Assembly (NCBI GenBank): GCA_029378245.1
Contig: JARKIF010000004.1
Coordinates: forward strand, 558,001 to 622,000
Direction of reading: 5' to 3'
DNA from: Roridomyces roridus
Lineage: Eukaryota; Basidiomycota; Agaricomycetes; Agaricales; Mycenaceae
DNA length: 64,000 nt
Positions 11,045 through 21,891 of the stretch are shown in pieces; the first letter of the stretch is position 1; each line of letters begins with the position of its first letter. The notes below the pieces were generated by a model. That model made no database searches and was not told the DNA's origin. It worked only from the letters and a program-made list of their open reading frames with translations. The position numbers were made by a program, and so were the translations under genes.

Positions 11045-12040
11045 TCAAATTAAGTAGTACTCCTCCTCACCCACTTCCCGCCACTCGTACTCCCTGTCGA
11101 ATTCTATCGCTGCAATATCGAGGAACGCACTCCGAAATTCTGCTTCGTTGAGAATCCAGCGGCTTGGCCCGGTGATGAAGACTCTTTGAAGCCTGCATCC
11201 GGATTTTGAGATGAAAGACGCCAAGAAGTCTATCGGTTGATCACCCAGGTATACACCGGGCACCTGCAGGGTGCGCAGTGCGGGGAGTAGGTAGAAATCG
11301 AATTCAAGTTGAATCCAGAGTGTGGTATGCGCCATTGTGAAGGTTTCCAGGCGGGGCAGGAGAAGGTTGTCCTGCGGTGGCAAGGGATTTCCACCGCAAT
11401 CAATCAACGTCAAGTCAATCAGGTTGACCGACTCTCGGAGGGCGGAGATGTAGTGCATGGGATACATGTCCTCGAGTGTCAAGGACGTGAGTCGAGACCA
11501 GGGCAGCCAATCGACTGATACCGGAAAGCCGCGGAGTGAAAGGACGCCAAGGCTAGGAAAGTCGATGCGAGAGATGACAGGAAAGCCGCCGTCACTCATG
11601 CTGATGTCGATTTCGAGTGAAAGGCTGTGAAGGATCGGCATCGGGGGCGCGATCAAAGCCAATTCGGAATCCACCAGCACCAGTTTGACGTATTCCCAGC
11701 GGTGATGATGAAGGAAAATGGCATCCACCATGTCAACGCTGAGCCACGCATGATTGTACCCATTCTCTGTTTCCATCTGGATCGAGAGTGGATTGGCCCC
11801 GGACCTATCTAGCCATGTCCGCACGGTCTCCACTTTGCTAGCATCCGCGAAGCGCAGGGAGATAGCCCGCCAGAGCTTCGGCATGGCTAGAGCTATAGCT
11901 CGCCATTCCCGGCAAACATGTGTGAGCGTAGTTGGTGACTCTGGGCCTGTAAGTGGTGGGCAGAGAGGGTAGGTGGGGATGAAGTGCATGAAGATTTCAC
12001 AAACAAGCTCGTTGGGTAGAAGTGTACATGGAGCGTCCAT
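11045..12040 (-). CDS. F-box-like domain protein (331 aa, short N-terminus)
   Basis: A single open frame. Residues ~7-55 form the F-box-like motif LLPNELVCEIFMHFIPTYP followed by the hallmark LTHVCREWRAIALAMPKLW. The remainder is leucine-rich, with repeats of the type LxSLxLxD that fit an LRR-like substrate-binding region. F-box proteins bind SKP1 through the F-box and recruit targets to an SCF ubiquitin ligase; that role is family knowledge, and the target is unknown. Unlike its neighbours it lacks the coiled-coil N-terminus: the frame opens directly at MDAPC. It is the most divergent A-type copy (FIPTYP instead of FLPPYP). No lesion is seen, so it may be expressed. Confidence 0.75.
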   Translation of the reverse strand: MDAPCTLLPNELVCEIFMHFIPTYPLCPPLTGPESPTTLTHVCREWRAIALAMPKLWRAISLRFADASKVETVRTWLDRSGANPLSIQMETENGYNHAWLSVDMVDAIFLHHHRWEYVKLVLVDSELALIAPPMPILHSLSLEIDISMSDGGFPVISRIDFPSLGVLSLRGFPVSVDWLPWSRLTSLTLEDMYPMHYISALRESVNLIDLTLIDCGGNPLPPQDNLLLPRLETFTMAHTTLWIQLEFDFYLLPALRTLQVPGVYLGDQPIDFLASFISKSGCRLQRVFITGPSRWILNEAEFRSAFLDIAAIEFDREYEWREVGEEEYYLI

Positions 12041-12521
12041 CCCAGCCGCCGAGTCCGTGCAAGCTGTGGTTGAGCTGTGGTGTGTCGATGGTCAAGTCCA
12101 AGACGCGCGTGCTGATGCTAATCAGCTTCCTCTCCACCACCGATGCCGCTACCCAGTTAAGGAGCCCACCGCGTGACGCGTCGACGGTACAACCGGCTCG
12201 GAACCCATAGGTCTGGTTTCGTCATAAATAAGGTCCGTCAGGGAGTGGTTCGACGAGGTGCGTCCATCTAGGGTCAGGTTGCTCGGTCCCGCAGCCGATC
12301 TCCGTCCTCATCAAAAAAGAATTACATTTTACCAGCCCACGCAGTTGTACTATTCCAGCTGCTCGAACGAGAGTAGGAAACCAAGTAACATTCAAGTTGA
12401 AGTTGATGTCGACATCGCTCTAAGCCTCCAATCCTGCATTCTCCCAGCTCGCAGTGGATACGCACTGGAAAAAAACACGAGTCAGAATTTAAATCGGAAA
12501 GACAAGATGAGGTACAGACAT

Positions 12522-13652
12522 TCAATCACAATGCGTTCCGGAGGTGCCTTCTCGTGTACCAAGAATATTCTCCCTCAAACGCAACGTTCGGGATGGAGGG
12601 GAAGGCCGCACGAAAAGACTCCTCCGAAAAACAACATTTCCCTGCGACGAGAACTTCTTGTAGTTGCATCTGGAGCGAATGAGGAGAGGCGCAATCGAGC
12701 TGGCGGGGTCTCCTCCCAAGAATTCTCCAGATACGTGAAGTGTGTGAAGCGCGGGGAAGGTGAACGTCTCGAATATCTGGCTGGCAGAGCCCAGCAAGTA
12801 AGAGCTCACGAGGACGAGCGTTTCTAATCGGTCAAATTTGAGGATACGCTGCGGAGGCACATCTGTATCACAGTCGATGAGATGTAACCGAACCAAATTG
12901 ACCGCGTCTTGAAGAAGGGGAAGGTAATAATTTGCCGGTTCCACCTGTTCAAAGGTCAAGGACGTGAGTTGAGAAACGGGTAGCCAGTTTCCATGATGGG
13001 CAACGTCGAGCGTAACTGCCCGAAGTAGGGGAAAATCACGAGAGGATGTGGCAGGGTGTGTGTAATCATAGTCGTCAACGACGAGAGACAGAGTTTCGAG
13101 AAGTGGCATCGGCCCCTTGATGAGAACCACATCCTCGGACGCAAGCTCCAGTTGTACGTGCTGCCAACGTTGGCGGTGTAGAAGAAATTCCGGCCAATAC
13201 TGTGGATGACACGCGCCCATCTGGAAGGAAAGTGGACAAGATCCGGACCTCTCCAACCAGGTCTGGGCAACCCGAGCCAGCCTCTCGCCCTCACTGTACG
13301 TGTAGCAAGCGGAGATGGCCCGCCAAAGCTTCGGGGTAGCCAAGGCTATCTCCCGCCACTTGCCGCAAATATGCGTGAGGGATGTCGGCGAATTGAGTCC
13401 GGTCATTGGTGTACAGAGGGGATAAGGTGGGAGGAAATGGATGAAGATTTCGGACGTGATTTCGTTGGGAAGAGTGAGGACTGGGTACTTGTACACGTCC
13501 AACCGGGACTGACAAGATTCCTGCTCCGTCTGCAACGCGTGGAGACGTTGCTCGAGCTGGTGAATCTCGGCGTCGATCGCGACAACGCGTGCGCGATCTG
13601 CTTCCCGAGTGGCCTTTGAATGTGGATGGGACATGCAGCTTTCAAACTTCAA
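12522..13652 (-). pseudogene. F-box-like protein with a late frameshift
   Basis: The open frame runs 376 codons. Residues ~15-50 are a coiled coil (AIDAEIHQLEQRLHALQ), ~55-110 the F-box (LPNEITSEIFIHFLPPYP, LTHICGKWREIALATPKLW), then the leucine-rich part. Near 12661 one T is missing relative to all paralogues (GTAGTTGCAT versus GTAGTTTGCAT). From there the reading continues out of frame and the usual ...RAAFPSIP...FE...Y.WY ending is read in another frame, up to about 12525. The F-box and most of the repeats are intact, so a protein with an altered tail could still be made; I call it a probable recent pseudogene. Minus strand, like all family members. Confidence 0.7.
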
Positions 13653-13699
13653 AGGCGGAGGTCAGCTAAGCGGGTAGGGTTTCGTAGATGTAGAACCTA

Positions 13700-14600
13700 C
13701 CGCCCTGGGTTCCATGCAGTGGCAGAAGTCCGAAGTTGATTCAGCGGTTGATCGAGTCGGACGTGGTGGTTTTGGTCAAGAGGTGCGTGCTCTGATCCAA
13801 TCAGCAGCCTTCCTTGAGCCTTCCTCTTGCCTTCCTCTCTCGCTCGAATCCGAGGCTGCAACCGACTCCCTAGCCTACCCCGAGACGCAAGGCTTAGGCC
13901 CTACGGCACAACTTTCACGGAGCCCTAGTCTCGTCATGAATGAGCTTGTCTGCAAGGGAGACTGGAGTACGTCCGAGGTGCGTCCCTTTGTCATCCACCA
14001 AGTACTTGCCTCATCCCATCCGCAGGGGTTCCTCTCTTTTCATCTGACTAGCTGTCGATCTCCTTGGGCCGTACAGATCTCTTTGCAAGCAGCAGGCGCC
14101 ACTATTAGAGGCTTGACAGCTGTCTTCTCTTCGCTGGGAGCCGGCCTCAGCTCCTCAAGGTTGCTATCCGCCCCCATCGTTACACCGACCCTTATCGACT
14201 GCACGTTGCTCCGTCATGCACCGACCGACACCTCTACGAGTCCACTCCAGCCGACCCCAGAATACCGTTGGCGATGCTAACACCCGTGGTGTCTTCAGCG
14301 GGTATGGTAGCCTCGAAACGCCCAGGACTCTCCAGGTCCATCCTCCCCATATAATATGTACGGAGTCGAAGGCCGTCCCGGTACTGACTCGCCGCGCCAT
14401 CGAGGACGCCAAGCTTCCAAACGCCCTGACGACCGGTTTTCGACGAAGCTTAATCTTGGTCTTCCGGCGGCTCCCCGTCAACCATAGCTTTCTCTGTCCA
14501 GTCACCTCAGAGGGAATCTTCCTTACCAAGCACTTGGATTGTAGTCGGCCGCGGAATGTGAATCAATTCGATCTTTTCTGTTTCCTGGGACTCGCTGGGA
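13700..14600 (+). other. Decayed unit upstream of an F-box gene, duplicated at 16.73-17.96 kb
   Basis: This stretch matches 16730-17960 in the same orientation through many shared words (GCTTGTCTGCAAGGGAG, GAGGTGCGTCCCTTTGTC, AAGCAGCAGGCGCCAC, CGCCGCGCCATCGA). Both copies keep splice-like signals (GAG/GTGCGTCC ... CGCAG) and an open stretch reading TRRAIEDAKLP here, but indels break any common frame. It is probably the remains of a divergent plus-strand gene that travelled with the F-box gene. I do not recognise the ancestral protein. Confidence 0.5.
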
Positions 14601-14939
14601 GTTGTGCACCGTTATAAATCCATCGTACATACTGCCGTGGGGGAAACACGAAGCACGAAGCTAACAGAGCAGACTGGGAGCAGACTTGATCATTTTATCG
14701 TCTGTTGCAAGTGTCGTTTGAAGGGAAACCACCGCATCGATTTCTTCATACTATCCACAGTGTGCAACTCAGATAAGCATGGATTATTCAACGTGGACAG
14801 GCGACACTCTCGCTGTGGTCGACTGCAGCTGGTACTATGACACATGACTATGAGAACAACTTACAAGTCGTACGGACTCACGGAGGAAAGGGTTTGACGC
14901 GTCAAAGTACCGTCACTTGAAAGAATCACGATTCACCGG

Positions 14940-15045
14940 GTCCTCCTCGTCTCCATCCTGCCTTGAATGCCACTCGAATCCGCTGTTGAAACCTATGTCC
15001 GGGATGGCGGGGAAGGCGCTGCGAAATGCTTTCTTTGAAGCGTGG
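14940..15045 (-). pseudogene. F-box family relic (C-terminus only)
   Basis: The minus strand encodes FRSAFPAIPDIGFNSGFEWHS, which is the conserved C-terminal end of the family (FRAxFPxIPxIxFxxxYxWY). Nothing of the F-box or repeats precedes it. Confidence 0.6.
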
Positions 15046-15520
15046 ATCCCCAGATGAATGACCCAGCTTACGGATGGACATGGAGCATAGCTAGAGATAC
15101 TGGCAGGAAAGCTGCAATAGGACGCTGGACAATAAAAGGGGCCTTCAGAAGAAAAAAAGGCATGTGATGGCCGTGAAAAAGGCTATACAGAACCAGCCCG
15201 ACGGATCTGAGGATTGAATATTGAAGATTCATATGATCACGCAAAAAGATGCAGATCTTCAAAGAGATAAGTACATGAATCTACATCATCGAACCAAAAA
15301 GCTGGCCACGTTTGAATCATAGTCAGATCATAGTGGTACTGTTCTAGCTGTTCGACCCAAACTACATATGTCCGAAAACGAATAACATTCGAGTTGAGGC
15401 CGACATGGAACCGCTAAGCTGCATTCTCCCAGTCCACCCTGAGTTCTTTTGATACGCACTGGGGAAAAAAGTCGACTCAGAACTCAAATCGGAGAGAAAA
15501 GATGAAGTACACACATTCAA

Positions 15521-16570
15521 TCAGAATGTATCCCTGTACCAATCATATTTGCTGTCGCTAAAGATGAAGTTCGCGATAGAGGGGAAGACCTCTCGCAAGG
15601 CTCTTATAATAAATGAAGCGTTTCTCGATCGCGACCCCGGCACGATGATGATTTGTTGTAATTCGCATCCAGAGCGGGTGACGAGAGGGATAAGTGAGGC
15701 AGTGGGATTCCCTGGGCCCAAGAGTTCCCCTGATACAAGAAGGGTACGAAGCGCAGGGAGGGTGAACGTCTCGAATATGGGAGTGGCAGCATCCTCTGGA
15801 CACCAACAGTTGAAAATGACCAGCTTTTCTAATCGGTCAAGTTTGACGCCGCTTTGCAATGGCACATTTGTATTGCAGGCAATTAGATGTAAGGAGACCA
15901 AATTGAGCGCGTCTTGGAGAAGGGGGAGGTAGTCGTTGGACGAGACCATGTCCACAAATGTCAAGGAAGTGAGTTGAAACATGGGCAGCCAGTTCAACTT
16001 CACACCACAAGTGTTGTGGACCGTAACTGCCCGAAGCCGGGGAAAGCTATTGACATCGGTAGCGGGGGTGGTGTGATCCCCGGTCTCGACTGCGAGGGTC
16101 AGGATTTCAAGGAGCGGCATCGGCCCCTTGACGAGACCCAGCTCGGAGGCCGCAAGTTCCAATTCCATGTGCTGCCAACGTTCGCGGTGCAAAAGAATTG
16201 CTACAAGAACCTCGTTTGGTACTTGATCACCTACTGCCAAGTGAATCGAAAGTGGACAAGACCCGGACCTTTCCAACCAGGTCTGCACGGCAAGAATGTG
16301 CTCAGGCTGATCAGCTTTGAAGACAGTGGAGAAGGCTCGCCATAGCCTCGGAGTAGCCAGGGCTATGTCCCTCCACTTGCCGCAGATGTGCGTGAGGGAT
16401 GTCGGCGATGAAAGCCCCGTCAATTTCGAACGGTAGGGATATGGCGGCAGAACAAGGACAAAGATTTCGGACGTGATTTCGTTGGGGAGTGTGAGGACTG
16501 GGTATGTGTACGCGTCCAATCGTTGCTGACGGGATTCCTGCTCCAGCTGCAACGCCGTGAATCTCGGCAT
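15521..16570 (-). CDS. F-box-like protein with a reset N-terminus (349 aa)
   Basis: Open from ATG at 16570 to the stop at 15521. The F-box lies at ~residues 22-80 (LPNEITSEIFVLVLPPYP, LTHICGKWRDIALATPRLW), followed by leucine-rich repeats and the family ending (FPSIANFIF...YDWY). The family start lies at about 16634 in another frame (SKVARAEDRARVVAIDAEIH). A deletion of about 20 bp in the coiled coil joins that frame to the wrong phase, and the present ATG arises from the codons for AIDAEIH read one base off. So the body is intact but most of the coiled coil is lost. It may still work with the downstream ATG, or be an early pseudogene. Confidence 0.65.
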   Translation of the reverse strand: MPRFTALQLEQESRQQRLDAYTYPVLTLPNEITSEIFVLVLPPYPYRSKLTGLSSPTSLTHICGKWRDIALATPRLWRAFSTVFKADQPEHILAVQTWLERSGSCPLSIHLAVGDQVPNEVLVAILLHRERWQHMELELAASELGLVKGPMPLLEILTLAVETGDHTTPATDVNSFPRLRAVTVHNTCGVKLNWLPMFQLTSLTFVDMVSSNDYLPLLQDALNLVSLHLIACNTNVPLQSGVKLDRLEKLVIFNCWCPEDAATPIFETFTLPALRTLLVSGELLGPGNPTASLIPLVTRSGCELQQIIIVPGSRSRNASFIIRALREVFPSIANFIFSDSKYDWYRDTF

Positions 16571-16729
16571 CTATTGCAACGACGCGTGCTCGATCTTCAG
16601 CTCGAGCAACCTTTGAGCCTGGATAGTCGGACATGCAGCTTTGAAAGGCGGAAGCTTCAGCTAAGTGTGCAGGACTTTGAAGTTTAGAGCCTACCGCTCT
16701 GGGTTCGATGCAGTGGCAGAAGTCCAAGG

Positions 16730-17960
16730 TCGCCTCGCAGTTGGTCGAGTCGGACGTAGCGGGTGCTGGTCTTGGTCAAAGTGTAGAAGACGCGCGGCGT
16801 GATCAATGATCATCATGATCATGATTGTGATTCCCATCAGCAGCCTTCCTGTCTCGCTAAAACAACTCTCTAAGTAAGTACCCCGAGACGCAAAGCCCCA
16901 CGGCGCATAGCTTTCACGGAACCCTAGTTTACCGAGCTTGTCTGCAAGGGAGCCTTACGGAGACTCGAGCTCGAGGTGCGTCCCTTTGTCGCCAAGTACT
17001 TACTTCCCTTACCTTGCCTCAATCCGATCCGCAGGGCTGCCTTTCTTTTCATCCGGTCGAGGCTCCTTGGGCCGTAGAGTTCCATTTAAAAGCAGCAGGC
17101 GCCACCACTCAACTGGAGGATTGACGGCTATCTTCTCTTGGCTGGGAGTGGGCCTCGTTCCGGCTCTTCAAGTTTGCTATCCACACCCATCGTCCCGCCG
17201 TCCCTCCTTCCACTCCAGCGCCGCGGTATCATTGTCGCTAAGACGCGGTACTAGGTAATCGTCCAGCGCTCAGCGGTCGTGGTACACTGAGTATCCTCAG
17301 CTTCTCTCGTCATCGATGGTTTATTCAGAATCTTGACCGTCTCAATGAAGGTCTCAAAATCTCAAGATTTCCCTCTCGTATCCCACTTGTGACTCTCCTC
17401 GCCGAGCGCTCCAGGCATGTAGTCATCTTCTCGCTCAAGACCACCCTCCGTGTCAATGGAGCAAGACTCCGACGACAGTTCTGCTGCCGCCATCGCATTG
17501 CATTCCTGGAGCGCCAGCGGAGGATTTCTATCTCGACTCGCTCCTGGTGCACACCCCCGCCATCCGGAACCCACGAGTCCCTCGCCTATGGCCCCTTCCT
17601 CTCATGCCGTACTGACCTACGAGGCTACGCCGCGCCATCGAAGACGACGCCAAGCTTCCGAAGGAATTTTCCACGAAGCTTGCACCCTTGTCTTCGTGCT
17701 GCCGCCGTCCCCGACATCGTCGCTCATGAGAATAGGTTGTTGCGGCATTGAGAAGGCGCATCAGATCCAAACGTCGGCCTCGTCGGGCGTCATGTGCATA
17801 GTCCCAAATGGTGGAACTCAAGCCAAAAACTCCGAGTCGGTGTTCAAGTTCTCTTGTTTAATCTTGACCTTTCGGCGGCCCCGTGAACCATAGCTTTCTC
17901 GGTCGAGTCTCAGAGCACCCCATCCCTGGCTAGCATCTTAAGTAGATCTCATTCACTTAG
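16730..17960 (+). other. Decayed unit upstream of an F-box gene, second copy
   Basis: Homologous to 13700-14600 (see there). It holds open stretches on both strands, none intact. The shared pieces come in the same order with insertions such as a TGATCATCATGATCATGAT palindrome near 16804-16826. Confidence 0.5.
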
Positions 17961-18464
17961 ATTTCAGTTGGCCGTGGAATGTGAATCGATTTGATCTTTT
18001 CTGTGTCCCGGGAGTTGTTTTCACCGTTCGAGTGTCGTTTGAGAGAAAACCGTGCTGCAATGGAGCTGAAACAGCATCGCAGACGTCGCGACGAAAACTC
18101 GATCATATCGCCCATGATACAGAATGATACAAGAAGTCGGTTCAGTCCGTTTACATTCCTTGAGATAGCTTTCGTCAAAACAAATATTTGGTGTAACCAA
18201 GGTGCAGGCTCCGCAAGTGCGCCGGCGCCGGCGAGTATGTTTATTCAAGTATTTAGACAGGTTCCAGAAAAGGGCCCGACACTTCAACGCCGCCGAGGTT
18301 GCGCATCATACGAAATAAAATCGATTAATACATACAGCGTGCGAGACTTTTACTAGTTGAGTTTGCGCGCAAGACAAGCCTCGGATCTGTCAAGATATGA
18401 GTCAAAAGCTGACCATGAGGGAGGCGGAGGACATACCAAGTACACTGAATATCCCCTGCCGACT
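17961..18464. other. Intergenic, nothing supported
   Basis: Short open frames only. A small GC palindrome (GCGCCGGCGCCGGCG) lies near 18220. No gene or RNA is supported. Confidence 0.5.
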
Positions 18465-19563
18465 CTAGTACCAATACTCATATGTATCATCGAAGGCAAT
18501 TTCTGGGATCGCAGGGAATGCAGCATGCAAGGACTCCACTGAGATTTCGCATGATTTCATGAGGAATATTCGCTGTAATTTGCACCCGGCGCGGGAGATA
18601 AATGTGGTAAGTGAGCTGATGGGGTCATGACCCAAGAGTCCACCAGACACCTGGAGGGTGTGTAGCGCGGGGAGGGTGAAGATATCCAACATTCGAACGG
18701 AGTCATGGGGGCCACTGTCCATATCCAAAACGACTGTTTCCAGTCGGGGAAGCTCAATATCATCTTGTGGGGATTCAGGTGGACATCCCGCGACCACGTA
18801 CAAGTTGACTAGGTTAACCGCGCGTCGGAGAAGAGGAAGGTAGTTGGTTGGGTGACCGTTGGTGAGTGCCAGGGAGGTCAGCTGAGACACGGGTAGCCAG
18901 TCTCCGTGATGACCATCGTCAAGGGCCCCAGTCTCCGAAGTCGAGGAAAGAAACCAGCGGCTATAGCGGGGTGGGTTTAATTCCCGCCGTTGAAACTGAG
19001 ATCTAGGCTCTCAAGGAGCGGCATGGGCTCCTTAATGAGAGGCATCTCCTCGGCCGCTAGTTCCAGCTCTGCATGCTGCCAACGTTGGCAGTGCAAAAGA
19101 AGTGCCAGAAAACAGTTTCGCTAAGATGCACCCATTTCAAATGTTCGGATCGAAAGTGGACAGGAACCCGACCTGTCGAGCCAGCTCTGCACGCCCCAAA
19201 CTCAGTCAGCGCGGCATGATCCTTTGTGTACAAAGTGGAGATGGCTCGCCAGAGCTTTGGGGTAGCCAAGGCTATCTCCCGCCACTGGCGACAGATATGC
19301 GTGAGGGATGTCGGCGAATCAAGTCCAGTCATCGGTGGACAGACGGGATACGGTGGCAGGAAATGGACAAAGATTTCGGACGTGATTTCGTTGGGAAGAG
19401 TGAGGACCGGGTATTTGTACGTGTCCAGTCGGTGCTGGCAGGCTTCCTGTTCGAGCTACAGCACGGGAATATGTTCCTGTTCAAAAATCTTTGCGTCTGT
19501 TGCCACAACGCGTGCGTGGTCCGCAGCCTCTCGAGCGGCCTTGGAATACACGTCCATGGCTGA
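18465..19563 (-). pseudogene. F-box-like pseudogene with several frameshifts
   Basis: Homology to the A-type F-box family runs over the full length but in three frames. The start MDVYSKAAREAADHARVVATDAKIFEQE lies near 19560-19470. The F-box PTKSRPKS/LTHICRQWREIALATPKLW is split between frames around 19330. The leucine-rich C-terminal half (MSQLTSLALTNGHPTNYLP to the AFPAIPEIAFDD end) is open only from 18890 to 18465. A stretch near 18900-19050 is also out of frame. At least three indels make it a clear pseudogene. Confidence 0.75.
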
Positions 19564-19950
19564 GTGGTACAACGAAAATTCAGGGATATAAAATGTGCTC
19601 TCAATGCAAGACATACCGCTTTCAATTTCGTGCTCCCTGTCTCTCGTTCCGGCTTGCAGTCGATGATGACGGTCACGAATCAAGAGGGTTTGATCGGGCG
19701 CACACAGTTGCATACAAAACGTACTTACAAAATTAGACACGAGAAAGGCCTTCACTCCGCTCCGGTGAGCACACATAAGAATGCATCTAAATGCGATACA
19801 TAGTGACTGCAAATATGTGAGAGAGAGAGAAAAAAAGGACGTGAAATAGTTCGACGCAATCAACGCGCCAAAAGTCACATCATCTCGGAAAATCGTTGGA
19901 TTGGCAATGAAAGTGGTAGAGGAAGGCTCCCGTGTTCGTGCACATTCGAT

Positions 19951-19962
19951 GGGGGGGGGGGG
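19951..19962. repeat. Poly-G run
   Basis: Twelve consecutive G on the plus strand. A likely length-variable site and possible assembly weak point. Confidence 0.8.
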
Positions 19963-20296
19963 AGGACCAATCTGATGTCTGGAGGGTGAAGAGTTTGATT
20001 GAAGCTACCCACACCTAACTTGCGGTGATTTCTGGCGGGTTGAAAGTTGAAACGATATCAGGCATGATTCGTGCACCGGCAAGCGCGCGAACAAGCCACA
20101 ATGGCAAAGCCCGAAGATAGAAATGATGTAGTATTAGCGCACAGAAACAAGTGGGACTCGGATGTAAATACAAGGGATGATCCTTCTATGTGGTACTTAT
20201 GTGCTTGATGTTGGGACAATTCTGCCGGAGTGGATGAGACGAGAAGCTTGGAAGCAGAATGCGGAAGTCACATACCATTCCAACTTGCCATTGAAA

Positions 20297-21413
20297 TCAG
20301 GATGGCCCGAATCCCCTCCGGTATTCCCTTTTATCCTTAGCATACCAATCGTACTCGCTATCGAAAGTGACGCTCTGGATAGCGGGAAAGGCGGCACGAA
20401 AGGACCCCTGTGAGAAATAGTGCGCCCCCGTGATGAGAAACTGGCATCCAGAGCGGGCGATGAAGGGTGTAAGCAAAACAGTCGCCCGGATATATGAAGG
20501 GTATGCAGCGCGGGGAGGGTGAACGTCTGGAATATCCGGTCGGCAGAATGTGTCATGTAAAAGTTGGCGAGGACGAGTTTTTCCAATCGGTCAAGTTTGA
20601 CGCGGCTTTGAAGAGGCAGATTTGCATCGCAGTCGATTAGATGCAAGTAGACCAAATTAACCGCATTTGGAGAAGGGGGAAATAATAGCTGGCCCGTGCC
20701 ACGTCTTCAAATGTCAAAGACGTGAGTTGAGATATGGGTAGCCATTTCCCATGACAGGTGCCGTCGAGGGCAACTGCCCGAAGGCGAGGAAAGTCGTCAG
20801 CGGTTGTTGCGGGATGGGTGTAATGCAGCTCCTGGACCTCGAGAGACAGGCTTTCGAGGAGCGGCATTGGGCCCTTGATGAGAGGCACCTCATTTACCGC
20901 AAGCTCCAATGCGACATGCTGCCAACGTTTGCGGTGCAGAAGAATTGGTAGCAAAGCTTGGTTTGGCAAACGCAATCCGAAACCCCTGCGTATGCCCAGT
21001 TGAATCGAAAGTGGACAAGTTCGGGACCTCTTCAACCAGATCTCTACGAACCAAGTCTGCTCCACTTTGTCAGTGTAGGAAGTGGAGAAGGCTCGCCAAA
21101 GCTTCGGAAGAGCCAAGGCTATGTCCCTCCACTTGCGGCAGTTGCGTGTGAGGTTAGTCGGCGATGCGACTCCCGTCAATGGTGGACAAGCGGGATATGG
21201 CGGTAGGAAGTGAAGGAATATTTCCGAAGTGATTTCGTTCGGAAGGGTGAGGACTGGGTACTCGTACGCGTCCAAGCGGCGTTGACAAGCCCACTGCTCC
21301 ATCTGCAGCGCGTGAGTGGGTTGCCCGGGCCCAAGTTGCTGGATTTCTATGCTTGTTGCGACGATGCGTGCGCGATCTGCTCCTCGAGCGACGTTTGAAT
21401 ATGGCTGGTTCAT
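20297..21413 (-). pseudogene. F-box-like pseudogene with two frameshifts
   Basis: The first 258 codons (from 21413) carry the coiled coil, F-box (LPNEITSEIFLHFLPPYP, RNCRKWRDIALALPKLW) and first repeats in frame. Near 20660 the frame shifts, after ...ASYYFPLLQ, and the match continues as LHLIDCDANLPLQSRVKL in a second frame. Near 20490, after TLHISG, it moves to a third frame, where the usual end FRAAFPAIQSVTFDSEYDWY is followed by a stop at 20297-20299. Apart from these two indels the copy is well preserved, so it died recently. Confidence 0.75.
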
Positions 21414-21891
21414 GAATGGTGTCGAGCGTGGTTGCGGTCAAGTGGCGCAATTGCACCCGGCCGTCAAGCCTCTGATCCGTCCCAGCTCACCCGAACTCCC
21501 GATCCTGCAATTGGTGCAAACCACTGACCAAAGACATTCGACGGCCTATTACCGTAGGTCCAGCGCAGGCTCGATCAGGTGGGCAGCAGCAAAAAACTTG
21601 GGTTGAACTTTTGGCAAGTTGAACTTGAAGCAACAAGTACTTTAAAGTTGAGTAAGTACTTACGCGTGTTTTGCGCGCTTCACGGTTTCACAGGAACATA
21701 GCATTGATGAATTCATACAGTAACAATGTATACAAGGGAAGGCTTGGAGACGAATTATGACCGCGGCAGTTCAATGCTATTTGAAAAGGTACGATGTTTA
21801 GGTGTGCTTTGCGCCCAGTGTTGAGACGATTCTGTCAACGTGCATGAGAAAAAGTTTAGAAACAGAACGAGGAAGTAACGCACCTTTGAGA

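Noticed and set aside
13714..14280. 188-codon plus frame upstream of an F-box gene
   Set aside because: The homologous copy at 16.7-18.0 kb does not keep the frame; treated as a relic.
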